Shown: one piece after another, positions 1-10,200 of the stretch
Position numbering within the stretch: the first letter of the stretch is position 1
Layout: each line of letters starts with the position of its first letter
NCBI RefSeq assembly: GCF_039538045.1
Contig: NZ_BAABBQ010000001.1
Coordinates: 1,076,001-1,140,000 of the forward strand
DNA: 64,000 nucleotides
Direction: 5' to 3'
DNA from: Sphingomonas swuensis
GTDB taxonomy: Bacteria; Pseudomonadota; Alphaproteobacteria; Sphingomonadales; Sphingomonadaceae
Notes under the pieces: generated by a model
What the model was told of the DNA's origin: nothing
Database searches by the model: none
Seen by the model: the letters and a program-made list of their open reading frames with translations, nothing else
Translations under genes and position numbers: made by a program

Positions 1-723
1 CCGATGATCATCGTCGGAGGCGGCGACGGCTCGCTGTCCAAGACCATCGACGATTTCCTCGGTCATGAGACGATCTTCGCCCTGCTCCCGCTCGGCACCG
101 CCAATAGCTTTTCGAAGACGCTCGGGATCGGCGCCGATCTCGAGGCGGCGGTCGACACCATCGTTCACGGGCGCAAACTGCGGATCGATCTCGGCGCGGT
201 CGACGGCGACTACTTCGCCAATGCCGCCGCCATGGGCCTCTCGCCGATGATCGCCGAGACCGTCCCGCACAGGCTCAAGCGCTTCCTCGGAATGTTCGGC
301 TACATGCTGTGGGCGGTGCGCGTCGCCTTCAAGTTCCGGCCCTTCCGGCTCCATGTCGACGACGGCAAGACCGTCCACAAGACCTGGGCGACCGAGGCAC
401 GGATCGCCAATGGCTCGCACCATGGCGGGATCGAGCTGGTCGAGAGCGCCTCGCTCCAGAGCGGCGAGATCGTCGTCCAGGCGGTCACTGGGCGGAGCCT
501 GGTGGGCCTCGCCTGGAGCTGGTTCGCGACCCTCTTCAAGCTTCGCTCGCGCAACCAGACGGTGACCGAATATCGCGGCCGCGAACTGAAGCTCAAGGCG
601 CGCCCTCCGCAGAAGATCTCGATCGACGGCGAGCTGTCGGGCCAGACCCCGGCGGTGGTCAGTGTCGCCCGCGCCGCGGTCTGGGTCGCCGCCCCGCGCG
701 AGGAAGTGCTCAAGGCCGCCTGA
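1..723 (+). CDS. Diacylglycerol/sphingosine kinase-fold lipid kinase, 5' end outside window
   Basis: C-terminal part of a YegS/LCB5-type lipid kinase, which phosphorylates a lipid hydroxyl with ATP. The frame is open from base 1 and the first ATG (base 4) lies immediately before the family's glycine-rich nucleotide loop GGGDGS, so the real start and roughly the first 50-60 residues are off the left edge. The second family signature, LPLGTANSF, follows about 30 residues later. The C-terminal half continues to TGA at 721-723, three bases before the convergent stop of the MATE gene. The lipid substrate cannot be told from the sequence; with no start visible, neither can its promoter. Confidence 0.88.
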   Translation, partial: PMIIVGGGDGSLSKTIDDFLGHETIFALLPLGTANSFSKTLGIGADLEAAVDTIVHGRKLRIDLGAVDGDYFANAAAMGLSPMIAETVPHRLKRFLGMFGYMLWAVRVAFKFRPFRLHVDDGKTVHKTWATEARIANGSHHGGIELVESASLQSGEIVVQAVTGRSLVGLAWSWFATLFKLRSRNQTVTEYRGRELKLKARPPQKISIDGELSGQTPAVVSVARAAVWVAAPREEVLKAA

Positions 724-726
724 GCC

Positions 727-2166
727 TCAGATCGGCGCGGTCGCGGCCTCCTCGAGATGCGCCGCGGGCGTGCCCATCTTCGCCCGTCGCCAGTGGCCCG
801 ACTTGTAGTAGGCGATCGCGAGCGTGAGATTGACCAGCGTGCTCGCCGGGAAGCTCAGCCACAGCGCATCGGGACCGATCCATCGCTGCCCGAAGTAGGC
901 GAAGCCGAGCCGCACCGGGAGCAAGCCGATCGCGAGGATCACCAGCGGTCCGACGACGGCTCCGTTCGCGCGGACGGTTCCGAACAGCACCAGCGTCACC
1001 CCGAAGACGAGGAAGCTCCAGGTCGCGAGCCACTGGATCCGCTGCGCGATGGGGAGGGCGGGGCTGTCCTCGCCGAGGAACAGCGCCAAGGCGGGCCGGT
1101 CGAACAGGGTGAAGAGGCCGATCAGCAGCGCGGTGATCGCGAGTGTCTGGATGATCCCCGTGCGGGTGATCCGCGCCACCCGGTCCCACCGCCCGGCGCC
1201 GATATTCTGCGCGGTCATCGCGCTCACCGCCGCACCGAACGCCATCGCCGGCATCTGGATGTAGGTCCACAGCTGCATGGTGACGCCGTAGGCCGCGGTG
1301 GTGTGCACGCCCTGCGCATTGACCAGCCCGACGAGGATCAAGCTGCTGACCGAGATGACGATCATCTGCAGCCCCATCGGCAGGCCCTTGAACACCACGG
1401 TGCGAAGGCAGGCGCCCGACGGCTTGAGGTAGGACAGCTCGTGTCCGCGCAGCCGAAGCGGCAGGTCCTTGAGGTAGAGGTAGGCGAGGAGCCCGGCGAG
1501 CGCGACCCAGTTGGCGACCACGGTGGCGGTCGCCGAGCCGGCGATGCCGAGCCGCGGGAAGGGCCCGATGCCCGAGATGAAGAGCGGGTTGAGCCCGCTG
1601 TCGATCAGCACCGACAGTCCCATGAACCACAGGGGCGTCAGGCTGTCGCCGCTCCCCCGCAGCGACATCATCAGCATCACCAGCAGGATCGCCGGCGGCA
1701 TCCCGAGGAAGATGATGCGCAGATAGTCGTCGGCCAGCGGCACCGCCTCGGGCGGGGTTCCGAGCAGCCGCAGGATCGATGGCGAGAGGAACCAGCCGAC
1801 CACCGCCACCGCGGTCCCGAGCATGGCGAAGAAGCCGAAGGCGGTTCCGAACGCCCGCCGGGCAGCCTCGGTGTCGCGGCGCCCGAACGCCTGCGCGATC
1901 AGGATCGAGGCCGCCATCGAGAAGCCGAAGGTGAAGGCGGTCAGCACGAACACCGTCATGTTGGCGTTGGCGGTCGCCGCCAGCGCGTCCTCGCCGATCA
2001 GCCGCCCGACCCAGGCCGAATTGATCGAGCCGTTCAGCGACTGAAGGATCGAAGACCCGAGCGTCGGCAGGGCGAAGGCGAGCAGGGTGGTCCCGATCGG
2101 CCCCTGGGTAAGGTCGCGGCGGTTGGGGCTTGCTCTGGTCGGGGTCTCGGCTTCGCGGTCGGCCAT
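727..2166 (-). CDS. MATE family efflux transporter
   Basis: 479-residue multidrug and toxic compound extrusion (MATE) carrier, an inner-membrane antiporter driven by Na+ or H+. After a charged N-terminus the chain is a run of about twelve hydrophobic segments in two similar halves, the usual MATE length and layout. The ATG at 2166 is 26 bases after the stop of the GMC oxidoreductase, so it looks like the last gene of the five-gene minus-strand operon that starts with the monooxygenase at 7133. That context suggests export of a substrate or product of the oxidative enzymes upstream, which is inference. The open frame continues upstream of this ATG but only as antisense of the GMC gene. Confidence 0.9.
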   Translation of the reverse strand: MADREAETPTRASPNRRDLTQGPIGTTLLAFALPTLGSSILQSLNGSINSAWVGRLIGEDALAATANANMTVFVLTAFTFGFSMAASILIAQAFGRRDTEAARRAFGTAFGFFAMLGTAVAVVGWFLSPSILRLLGTPPEAVPLADDYLRIIFLGMPPAILLVMLMMSLRGSGDSLTPLWFMGLSVLIDSGLNPLFISGIGPFPRLGIAGSATATVVANWVALAGLLAYLYLKDLPLRLRGHELSYLKPSGACLRTVVFKGLPMGLQMIVISVSSLILVGLVNAQGVHTTAAYGVTMQLWTYIQMPAMAFGAAVSAMTAQNIGAGRWDRVARITRTGIIQTLAITALLIGLFTLFDRPALALFLGEDSPALPIAQRIQWLATWSFLVFGVTLVLFGTVRANGAVVGPLVILAIGLLPVRLGFAYFGQRWIGPDALWLSFPASTLVNLTLAIAYYKSGHWRRAKMGTPAAHLEEAATAPI

Positions 2167-2192
2167 GGGGTCCTTGGAAGTGGCGGGCCGCT

Positions 2193-3863
2193 CTAGCTCG
2201 CGCCTGGCGAGAGAACCGTCCGCCCGCGGATGAGGTCCGCGGCTTTCTCCGCAATCATGATCGTCGGCGCATTGGTGTTGCCGCTGACCAGCCGCGGCAT
2301 GACAGAGGCATCGACCACCCGCAGGCCCTCGACCCCGACCACCCGGAGCTCGGGATCGACCACCGCGCGGTCGTGCGTGCCCATCGCGCAGGTCCCGACC
2401 GGATGGTAGATGGTGGTCCCCATCTGCCGGGCGAAGGCGAGCAGCTCGTCGGCGGTGCGCACCTCGGCACCGGGGTTGGTCTCGTGATCGACGAAGGAGG
2501 CGAGCGGCTCGGTCGCGGCCAGCCGCCGGCCCCATTCGAGCCCGGCGACGATCACCTCGCGGTCGAGCGGATCGGCGAGATAGTTGGGCCGGATCGCCGG
2601 ATGCTCGGCCGAATCGGCCGAGCGCAGGTGCACCGAGCCGCGCGACTCCGGGCGAAGCTGGCACGGCGCGATCGTCAGGCCGGGCTCCTTCTCCAGCTCC
2701 ATCTTCTGCTCGTTGGCGAGCTTGTCGGCGTCCATCGTCGCCGGAAGCACATGATATTGGAGGTCGGGTCCGGCCAGATCGGGCCGCGAGCGGGTGAACA
2801 GGGCGACATGCGCAGCCGACAGCGTCAGCAGCCCACGCTTGCCCAGGACGTAGCGGCCAAGCTCGCGCAGCAGCCTCGGCACCCGCGCAAGCTCGTTGAC
2901 CGAGATCGTCCCCTTCTTCAGCCGGTAGGTGAGCCCGACCACGAAATGGTCCTGGAGGTTCTCGCCAACCCCGGCACTGGCATGGACGAGCGGAATACCG
3001 AGCCCGGCCAGCAAGGCGGGATCGCCGATCCCCGACAGCTCGAGCAGCTGGGGCGAGTTGATTGCCCCGCCGCAGAGGATCACCTCGCGGCTCGCCCGCA
3101 CCGTGAGCGTCTCGCCGCCATGCGCATAGGCGACTCCGACCGCGCGCCTGCCCTCGAACAGCACCCGCCGCGCCAGCGCCCGGGTGACGACTCGAAGGTT
3201 CGGCCGCCCCATCGCCGGATGCAGGTAGGCGACTGCCGCCGACTGCCTCTTGCCTTCCTTGATGTTGACCTGGAACCAGCTCGCGCCCTCCTGCTCGGGC
3301 CCGTTCAGGTCGCGCTTCGGAAGTCCCAGCGCCGCCGCCGCCTCGATCGCCGCCTCGCTGACCGGATGGCTGTCGGCGGGGTCTCCGACGTGGAGCGGTC
3401 CGCCGACCGCATGGAGTTCGCATTCGCCCCGCGCCTGGTGCTGCGCGCGACGGAAGTAGGGTAGTACCTCGTCCCAGCTCCAGCCCTCGCAGCCCATCTG
3501 CCGCCAGCCGTCATAATCCGCCCGCTGTCCGCGCACGTAGAGCATCGCGTTGATGCTCGACGATCCGCCAAGCACCTTGCCGCGCGGCCAGACGTGCTGG
3601 CGCCCGTCGGTGCCGGGGTCGGCCTCGGTCTGGTAGAGCCAGTTGACCTTGGGATCCTTCAGCGTCTGCGAATAGCCGATCGGCACCTGGATCCACAGGT
3701 TGGAGAGGAACTGGCCCTTCTCCTTGCCGGGCCGGTCGTCGCCACCGGCTTCGAGCAGCACCACCCGCACCGACGGATGCTCGCTCAGCCGCGCGGCTAG
3801 CACGCAGCCGGCCGAGCCTGCACCGACGATCACATAATCCGCCGCAAGCTCGTCCCCCGCCAT
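2193..3863 (-). CDS. GMC family FAD-dependent oxidoreductase (choline dehydrogenase-like)
   Basis: 556-residue glucose-methanol-choline oxidoreductase that oxidises an alcohol to an aldehyde or ketone using FAD. The N-terminus carries the ADP-binding fold YVIVGAGSAGCVLAARL, with a flavin-contact segment near GKVLGGSSSINAM. The C-terminal catalytic pair is visible as the His of YHPVGTCAMG and the Asn of GNTNAPTIM. Start chosen at 3863 because AGGAG sits eight bases upstream; an earlier in-frame ATG (3905) lies inside the preceding hydrolase gene, whose stop is only 14 bases away. Third-from-last step of the operon in order; a role in oxidising an alcohol released by the hydrolase is inferred. 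Confidence 0.93.
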   Translation of the reverse strand: MAGDELAADYVIVGAGSAGCVLAARLSEHPSVRVVLLEAGGDDRPGKEKGQFLSNLWIQVPIGYSQTLKDPKVNWLYQTEADPGTDGRQHVWPRGKVLGGSSSINAMLYVRGQRADYDGWRQMGCEGWSWDEVLPYFRRAQHQARGECELHAVGGPLHVGDPADSHPVSEAAIEAAAALGLPKRDLNGPEQEGASWFQVNIKEGKRQSAAVAYLHPAMGRPNLRVVTRALARRVLFEGRRAVGVAYAHGGETLTVRASREVILCGGAINSPQLLELSGIGDPALLAGLGIPLVHASAGVGENLQDHFVVGLTYRLKKGTISVNELARVPRLLRELGRYVLGKRGLLTLSAAHVALFTRSRPDLAGPDLQYHVLPATMDADKLANEQKMELEKEPGLTIAPCQLRPESRGSVHLRSADSAEHPAIRPNYLADPLDREVIVAGLEWGRRLAATEPLASFVDHETNPGAEVRTADELLAFARQMGTTIYHPVGTCAMGTHDRAVVDPELRVVGVEGLRVVDASVMPRLVSGNTNAPTIMIAEKAADLIRGRTVLSPGAS

Positions 3864-3877
3864 CGCCTTGGCTCCTC

Positions 3878-4810
3878 TCAGTTGGGAAGCACGCTCCTGA
3901 CCCACAGCGCTGTTTCGAGCGGCTGGGTGAAGGGCAGCATGTGCCCACCCTCGACCAGGGTCAGCCGCGCCCCCGGGATCTCGCCCGCGGTCTTTTCACC
4001 GTGCACCGCCGGGTCGAGCAGATTGTCGTCGCGTCCGTAGAGGATGGCGACCGGCAGCTTGAGCGAGCCATAGCGCTCGACCATCGCGTCGGCGTCGATC
4101 TGCGCCAGCTGGAGGTCGCCGCAGGCCGCCTCGATGTTTCCCGGCCGCAGTGCCAGCGCGCCGCCGCCGGCGACCAGATAGTCGGCCGGAACGGGCTCGG
4201 GCTTGAACACCTCGCGCAGCACCTTGTCGCGGGTCGCCATTCCGAGCGGCACCGCGACCGTGCGTGATACCAGTCCGGTCAGCGAGAGCGGGACCATCAA
4301 CCCGCGGAACACCTCGGGCACGTCGACCACCGGCTGGGTCGCGGGAGCGATCAGCGCAAGGCCGCCGACCTTGTCCGGATGGCGCATCGCGACGTGCAGG
4401 CTGAGCGCCCCGCCGAGCGAGTGGCCGACCAGCAGCGGCTTCTCCAGCTCCATCGTGTCGATCAGTGCTGCGATCGCGTCGGCCTGGTCGGTGAGGTGCT
4501 GCGACCCGCCAGGAAGAACCGGCGAATAGCCCGAGCCCGGCCGGTCGACCCGGATCACCCGATGGTCCTTGGCGAGCTCGTCGACCATCTCCTGCGCGAA
4601 GCTCCGAAGCTGTGCGCCGAGGCCGTGGATCAGCAGCAGCGGCCGGCCGTGGCCCTGCTCGGTGACATGCAGCAGATAGGGACCGGCCTCGACGATCCGG
4701 CCGTCCATCGGAACCAGCCGCTCGGCCTTGCGCGCGGTTTGTCGGCTGTAGACGCCCGCGCCGAGCAGCCCCGCCGCCACCGCAACCCCCGCGATTGCCC
4801 AGTTCCTCAT
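3878..4810 (-). CDS. Alpha/beta hydrolase with N-terminal membrane anchor
   Basis: 310-residue alpha/beta hydrolase. A short hydrophobic N-terminus (residues 3-20) looks like an uncleaved anchor or signal, so the enzyme is probably membrane-tethered or periplasmic. The oxyanion segment LLLIHGLGA, nucleophile elbow GHSLGG, acid in YGRDDNLLD and histidine in EGGHMLPF give a complete Ser-Asp-His triad. The ATG overlaps the stop of the SDR gene by four bases (ATGA), showing translational coupling. Next to a Baeyer-Villiger monooxygenase, an esterase or lactonase role is the natural guess; the family also contains other hydrolases. Confidence 0.9.
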   Translation of the reverse strand: MRNWAIAGVAVAAGLLGAGVYSRQTARKAERLVPMDGRIVEAGPYLLHVTEQGHGRPLLLIHGLGAQLRSFAQEMVDELAKDHRVIRVDRPGSGYSPVLPGGSQHLTDQADAIAALIDTMELEKPLLVGHSLGGALSLHVAMRHPDKVGGLALIAPATQPVVDVPEVFRGLMVPLSLTGLVSRTVAVPLGMATRDKVLREVFKPEPVPADYLVAGGGALALRPGNIEAACGDLQLAQIDADAMVERYGSLKLPVAILYGRDDNLLDPAVHGEKTAGEIPGARLTLVEGGHMLPFTQPLETALWVRSVLPN

Positions 4811-5622
4811 GCCATGCTCCGCTTCAGGATGTTCCAGTAGCCGACGGGGAGCAGCCGTTCGACCAGCGCCGCGATCCGCGCATCGCCGCCGACGAGGACC
4901 CGCGGCCGCTCGCCCTCGATGCCTGCAGCGATGATCTCGCCGGCCTTGACGGGGCTCATCCGCAGGAACTTCTGGAAGCGATCCTTCTCGCTCTCGATCT
5001 GGGCGGCTTCCTCGTTGGTGACGTGCCGAGGCGGGCGCGCGTTCTTCGCGATCGAGGTGTTGATTCCGCCCGGATGGACTACCGTAACGCCGACATTCGA
5101 ACCGGCTTCCTCAAGCTCGCGGCGAAGCGATTCCGAAAAGCCGCGGACCGCGAACTTGGCTGCCGAATAGGCGGTCTGGCCGGGCGGGGCGATCAGCCCG
5201 AACAGGCTGGAAACGTTGACGATGCGCGCCTGGTCGCTGGTCTTGAGCTGCGGCAGGAAGGCGCGGGTCAGCCGGACGACGGCATGGAAGTTGACCTCCA
5301 TCAGCCAGTCGAAATCGGCTTCGTCGACCTGCTCGAAGGTGCCTCCAATCGCCACCCCGGCATTGTTGACGAGGACGTCGATCCGGCCATGCGAGTCGAG
5401 CACCGCCTGCGGCAGCGCAAGGCAGGCGGCGCGGTCGGTGACGTCGAGTTTGTGCGTCGTCACCTTGACCGAGCGGATCATCGCCTTGGTCTCGGCCAGC
5501 CCGTCGGTGTTGATGTCGGCGAGCGCGAGATGGCAGCCGCGCCGCGACAAGGCGAGCGCCAGGCCACGACCGATGCCGCTGCCCGCGCCGGTCACCACTG
5601 CGACCCGTTCCATCAGGTTCAT
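4807..5622 (-). CDS. Short-chain dehydrogenase/reductase (SDR)
   Basis: 271-residue classical SDR. Visible features are the NAD(P) loop TGAGSGIGRG near the N-terminus, the NNAG motif, the catalytic serine in VNVSS and the YSAAKFA active-site Tyr-Lys pair. The C-terminal extension of about 60 residues after the catalytic core is longer than in minimal SDRs. The ATG overlaps the stop of the monooxygenase gene by four bases (5619-5622), and the gene's own stop overlaps the hydrolase start. A role interconverting a secondary alcohol and the ketone used by the monooxygenase is inferred from the operon. Confidence 0.92.
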   Translation of the reverse strand: MNLMERVAVVTGAGSGIGRGLALALSRRGCHLALADINTDGLAETKAMIRSVKVTTHKLDVTDRAACLALPQAVLDSHGRIDVLVNNAGVAIGGTFEQVDEADFDWLMEVNFHAVVRLTRAFLPQLKTSDQARIVNVSSLFGLIAPPGQTAYSAAKFAVRGFSESLRRELEEAGSNVGVTVVHPGGINTSIAKNARPPRHVTNEEAAQIESEKDRFQKFLRMSPVKAGEIIAAGIEGERPRVLVGGDARIAALVERLLPVGYWNILKRSMA

Positions 5623-7133
5623 GCCGGTTCTCCGACCAGGGTGGGGGAGGGCGGCACCCGCTCACGCGTTCCTTCGAACCGCATCACGCCATCCTCCACC
5701 TTGCCGTAGCGAAGCAGCGCAAGGTCGGCGACATAGTTCTGGTGCAGCTTCCACGGCGCTCGGTCGCCCTGCACCGGAAGGATGTCCTTGGCCCGCTGCA
5801 CATAGCCCGAGGTGAAATCGAGGAAGGCCTGCGGCTTCACCTCGGAGTCGGGCTCGGGCACGGCGATGCTCCGGCCGCTGACCTTGAGGTGGTTGAGCAG
5901 GCGGCAGAGGTAATAAGAGGAGAGGTCCGCCTTCAGCGTCCACGAGGCGTTGGTGTAGCCGAAGCTGTAGCTGAGGTTGGGCACGCCCGCGAACATCATG
6001 CCCTTGTAGGTCATCGCGCCGCTGAGCTTGCGGGGCGCACCGTCGACGGTGACCGCGATGTCGCTCATCAATTGCAGCTTGAGCCCGGTGGCGGCGACGA
6101 TGACGTCGGCCTCGAGCATGCGCCCGCTCTTCAGCCTGATGCCTTCGGGCACGAACTCGTCGACATGGTCGGTGACGACCTCGACCTGCCCAGCGCGGAT
6201 CGCGGCGAACAGGTCGGCGTCGGGCACCAGGCACATGCGCTGGTCCCACGGATTGTAACTCGGCGTGAAGTGCGTCCCGATCTCGTAGTCGGGTGGAAGC
6301 TCCTTCATCAGCCCCTTGCGGATCATCTTCTTCATGACCGCCGGACGACGCCTTGAAAGCTGGAAGAAGGCCATCTGCATCAGCACGTTGCGCCAGCGCA
6401 CCAGCCCGTAGCTGGCCCTGTCGCCGAACAGACCGCGGAGCCCGTTGGCGACTTTGTCGATCGCGGGGCGACTGACCATGTAGGTCGGCGAGCGCTGCAG
6501 CATGGTGACGTGCGCCGCTCCCGCCTTGGCCATCTCGGGGACGATCGTCACCGCGGTCGCGCCGCTTCCGATGACGATCACCCGCTTGCCGCGATAGTCG
6601 AGGTCCTCGGGCCAGAACTGCGCATGGAAGAAGGTGCCGGCGAAGCGCTCCTTGCCGGCGAAGTCGGGCATGTGCGCGGTCGAGTAGTCGTAATAGCCGG
6701 TGCCCATGTGGAGCCAGCGACAGGTCAGCGTGCGGCGTTCGCCGCCGGCTTGCACCTCCACCGTCCAGCGTGCCGTCGTCCGGTCGAACGCGGCCGCGAC
6801 GACCTTGTGGCCGAAGCGGATGTGGCGGCGCAGGTTGTGCTTGTCGGCGACCTTGTTGACGTAGGCGAGGATCGATGGACCGTCGGCAATCGCCTTGTCG
6901 CTCGTCCACGGCTCGAAGCTGTAGCCGAGCGTGTACATGTCGCTGTCCGAGCGGATCCCGGGATAGCGGAACAGGTCCCAGGTCCCGCCTATCGCGTCGC
7001 GTGCCTCGAGGATCGCGAAGCTTCGATCCGGGCAGTAGGTGCGGACGTGCCAGGCGGTGCCGATCCCCGACAGGCCGGCGCCGACGATCAGCACATCGAC
7101 ATCGACATCGGCGGTGCGGGCGGGGCTGCTCAT
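5619..7133 (-). CDS. Flavin-containing Baeyer-Villiger-type monooxygenase
   Basis: About 504-residue class B flavoprotein monooxygenase. It has the FAD loop LIVGAGLSGIG at the N-terminus, the NADPH loop VIGSGATAV mid-chain, and between them FAGTFFHAQFWP, which matches the Baeyer-Villiger fingerprint FxGxxxHxxxWP exactly. Such enzymes insert oxygen next to a ketone to give an ester or lactone. Start chosen at 7133 with GGAAG five bases upstream; 7145 is an equally possible in-frame ATG. First gene of the minus-strand operon, 110 bases from the divergent TonB receptor. The ketone substrate is unknown; N- or S-oxidation by related flavoproteins is an alternative. Confidence 0.92.
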   Translation of the reverse strand: MSSPARTADVDVDVLIVGAGLSGIGTAWHVRTYCPDRSFAILEARDAIGGTWDLFRYPGIRSDSDMYTLGYSFEPWTSDKAIADGPSILAYVNKVADKHNLRRHIRFGHKVVAAAFDRTTARWTVEVQAGGERRTLTCRWLHMGTGYYDYSTAHMPDFAGKERFAGTFFHAQFWPEDLDYRGKRVIVIGSGATAVTIVPEMAKAGAAHVTMLQRSPTYMVSRPAIDKVANGLRGLFGDRASYGLVRWRNVLMQMAFFQLSRRRPAVMKKMIRKGLMKELPPDYEIGTHFTPSYNPWDQRMCLVPDADLFAAIRAGQVEVVTDHVDEFVPEGIRLKSGRMLEADVIVAATGLKLQLMSDIAVTVDGAPRKLSGAMTYKGMMFAGVPNLSYSFGYTNASWTLKADLSSYYLCRLLNHLKVSGRSIAVPEPDSEVKPQAFLDFTSGYVQRAKDILPVQGDRAPWKLHQNYVADLALLRYGKVEDGVMRFEGTRERVPPSPTLVGEPA

Positions 7134-7152
7134 CGTCGCTTCCATGCTGCGC

Positions 7153-7158
7153 TTGACA
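7153..7158 (+). promoter_or_regulatory. Possible -35 element for the TonB receptor gene
   Basis: A perfect TTGACA hexamer points toward the receptor gene in the 110-base divergent region. At a 17-base spacing the -10 position (GGAAAC) is poor, so this is only a weak promoter suggestion. Confidence 0.2.
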
Positions 7159-7243
7159 GGCCGCCTGAAGCAAGCGGAAACTCGACACCGCTGAAGCGTG
7201 CGTCCGCGCTGTTCTCGCGGGTGCCCGCCTGAGGGGGGAAACC

Positions 7244-10200
7244 ATGATGAACCGTTCGCGCCTGCTGCTCGCCGGAACTTCGCTTGCAGTCCTGACACTT
7301 GCCGTTCCCGCCGCCGCGCAGACGGTACCCGAGCCCGCCCCCGCGCCGGCTCCCAACCCATCGGGTGACGCGCAGAGCGGCACCACCCAGAGTGCGGAGC
7401 CCGACAGCAACGGCGACATCGTCGTCACCGCCCAGCGCCGGGCCGAGTCGCTGCAATCGGTGCCGATCTCGGTCTCGGCTTTTTCCGGTGAGGCGCTCGA
7501 GCGGCAGCAGATCCAGAATGCGACCGACCTCCAGCTGTCGCTTCCGAACGTCACCTTCACCAAGACCAACTTCACCTCGTCGAGCTTCACCATCCGCGGC
7601 ATCGGCGACCTGTGTGTCGGCTTCAGCTGCGACCGCGCGACCGGCATCCACCTCAACGACATGCCGCTGGTCGAGAACCGCCTGTTCGAGACCGAATATT
7701 TCGACCTCGAGCGGGTCGAGGTGCTGCGCGGGCCGCAGGGCACCCTGTTCGGCCGCAACGCGACCTCGGGCGTGGTCAACTTCATCACCGCCCGCCCGTC
7801 GCTCGAGCGGATCGGGGCTAGCGCCAACGCCGAGATCGGCAACTACAATTCGAAGCGCCTGACCGGCATGGTCAACGTCCCCCTCGCGCCGTGGGCGGCG
7901 GTGCGCGTCGCCGGCTATTCGCTCAAGCGGAGCGGCTATACCCGCAACCTGTTCGACGACAGCCGGATCGACGGGCGTGACATCTACGCGCTGCGTGGAA
8001 CGCTGCGGCTGCGCCCGTCGGCCAGAACCACGCTCGACCTCATCGGCTACGTCTTCCGCGAGGATGACGACCGCAGCCGTGTGCAGAAGCAGCTCTGCGC
8101 TCGCGACAGCACCGCGATCCTCGGCTGCCGCCCCGACAAGCTCGCGTTCGAGACCGTCAACGGCAATTCGACGCTCGCCGGAATCCTCTCTTCGCAGCAG
8201 GTATTCGCAAGTGCGACACCGGCCGCGCTGACCTCGGCGCTGGCGCTCTACGGAATCACTCCCGCCGCTCTCGGCCTGACCAACATCTACGGCGCCGATC
8301 CGTTCTTCGGGCAGGTGGTGAATCCCGACGACCTGCGCACCGTGAACACCGACTTCAACCCGACCTATCGCGCGTCCGAGAACATCTTCATGGGCCGGCT
8401 CGAACAGGAGCTCGGCGACCAGTTCAGCCTGACCGTCACCGGCGGCCTGTCGCGCAGCAAGGTCGACAGCCGGACCGACTATACGCTGTCGGCGGGCCAG
8501 TCGGCGGCGGGCAACTCCGGCCTCCAGGCGCTCGCCGCCGCCGCGGCCATTCCCGGCGCGCTGTTTCCCGGCGGCTCCAACCCGTTCGCGGTCGCGGCGC
8601 AGCGGCTGATTCCCAACGGACCCAACGGAACCGTCTGCACCTCGGAAACCAACCTCCAGTACAGCGGGATTTTCGGCGGCAACGTCAACCGCTGCACCTT
8701 GGCCGGCACCGAATATGACCGGTCGCAGAGCGAGTATCGACAGAAGTCGATCGAGGCCCATCTCGACAGCAACTTCGACGGGCCGTTCAACTTCATTCTC
8801 GGCGGCATCTACACCGACGGCCGCTTCCGCAATTCCAACTATTATGTCGCCTCCTACGGGCTCGACTATGCCGCGGGCATCCTCGGCGCGATCAGCACCA
8901 TCGGCCAGCGCTTCGCCGGCAACGCCGCCTTCCCGCAGGTCTATCTCGCGCCGCCCTTCTTCAACTCCGAAGTGCGCGACTTCCGCCTCAAGAGCACCGG
9001 CCTGTTCGGCGACGCCACCTTCGAAGTGAACGACCGGCTGAAGTTCACCGCGGGCCTGCGCTGGAGCCGCGACAAGAAGAGCCAGGTCGCGCGCGCGCCG
9101 CTCCTCGCTTTCCCGGCGGTCGTCGGAGTGGCGGACGCGAACAGCTCGCCCTTCCTCCTCAGCTACGATGCCGATCCCCGCACCGCCGGGCCGCAGGCCT
9201 ATGCCGAGGACAGCGTCCGCTTCTCGCGCCTGACCGGCCGCGCGGTGGTCGATTATCAGGTCGGCCGAAACAGCCTCCTCTATGCCTCCTACTCGCGCGG
9301 CTACAAGGCGGGCGGGATCAACCCGCCGATCGACCCGCGCTTCGCGGTCTCGCCGACCTTCGCGCCTGAATCGATCAACGCCTACGAGATCGGGTCCAAG
9401 AACACGCTGCTCGACGGGCTGCTCCGGATGAACGCATCGGCCTTCTGGTACGACTACAAGGGCCTCCAGCTCAGCCGGATTGTCGGCCGTACCAGCGTCA
9501 ACGACAATACCGACGCGAGCATCTACGGGGTCGAGCTCGAGGGCCTGCTGCGCCCGACCCGCGACTTCCAGCTCAACTTCTCCGCCTCCTACCTCAAGAG
9601 CAAGATCAAGGGGCTGAGCCTGGTCGACCCGCACGATCCGTCGGGCGGCCGGTCGGACGTGGTCATCATCAAGGACCTCAGCGACGCCTCCAACTGCGCG
9701 GTCATCCCGGTGACGACGCTTCCGCCGGGCACCGCCGCGGCGTTCGTCGGGGCGGTCAACGGGAGCGTCGGGCTTGGTGCTCCGGTCCCGGTTCCGGGCA
9801 CCAGCGCGACCGGCGCCTTCTCCTCCTGCGCCTCGCTCGCGGCGACCGCCGCCAACCCGCCCGCCGCCCTTCGCGCCGCCTTCGGAGTGCCGACCGGCCC
9901 CTTGCCGTTCACCGTCTCGACCGGGGTCGATCAGGACCTCTCGGGCAACGAACTGCCGCAATCGCCGCGGTGGAAGCTGGCGGCGGGCGCGCAATATACG
10001 ATCCGCGTCGGTAGCGGCGGAGCGACGATCGTCCCGCGCGCCGACATCGCCTACACCGGCCGCTACTATGCGCGCAGCTTCAACAAGCCGATCGACCGGA
10101 TCGACGCCTTCACCGTGGTCAATGCACAGATCCAGTACAATGCGCCGGGCGAGCGCTGGAACGTCCGCGCCTTCGTCCAGAACCTGACCGGGAACGACGC

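Noticed and set aside
727..3423. 898-residue MATE fusion
   Set aside because: The open frame continues upstream of the MATE ATG but that part is the shadow of the GMC gene; no second domain appears.
7130..9994. 954-codon open frame antisense to the TonB receptor
   Set aside because: High-GC third positions keep the frame open; composition is Arg/Gly/Glu-rich with no recognisable domain, whereas the receptor has a full domain order.
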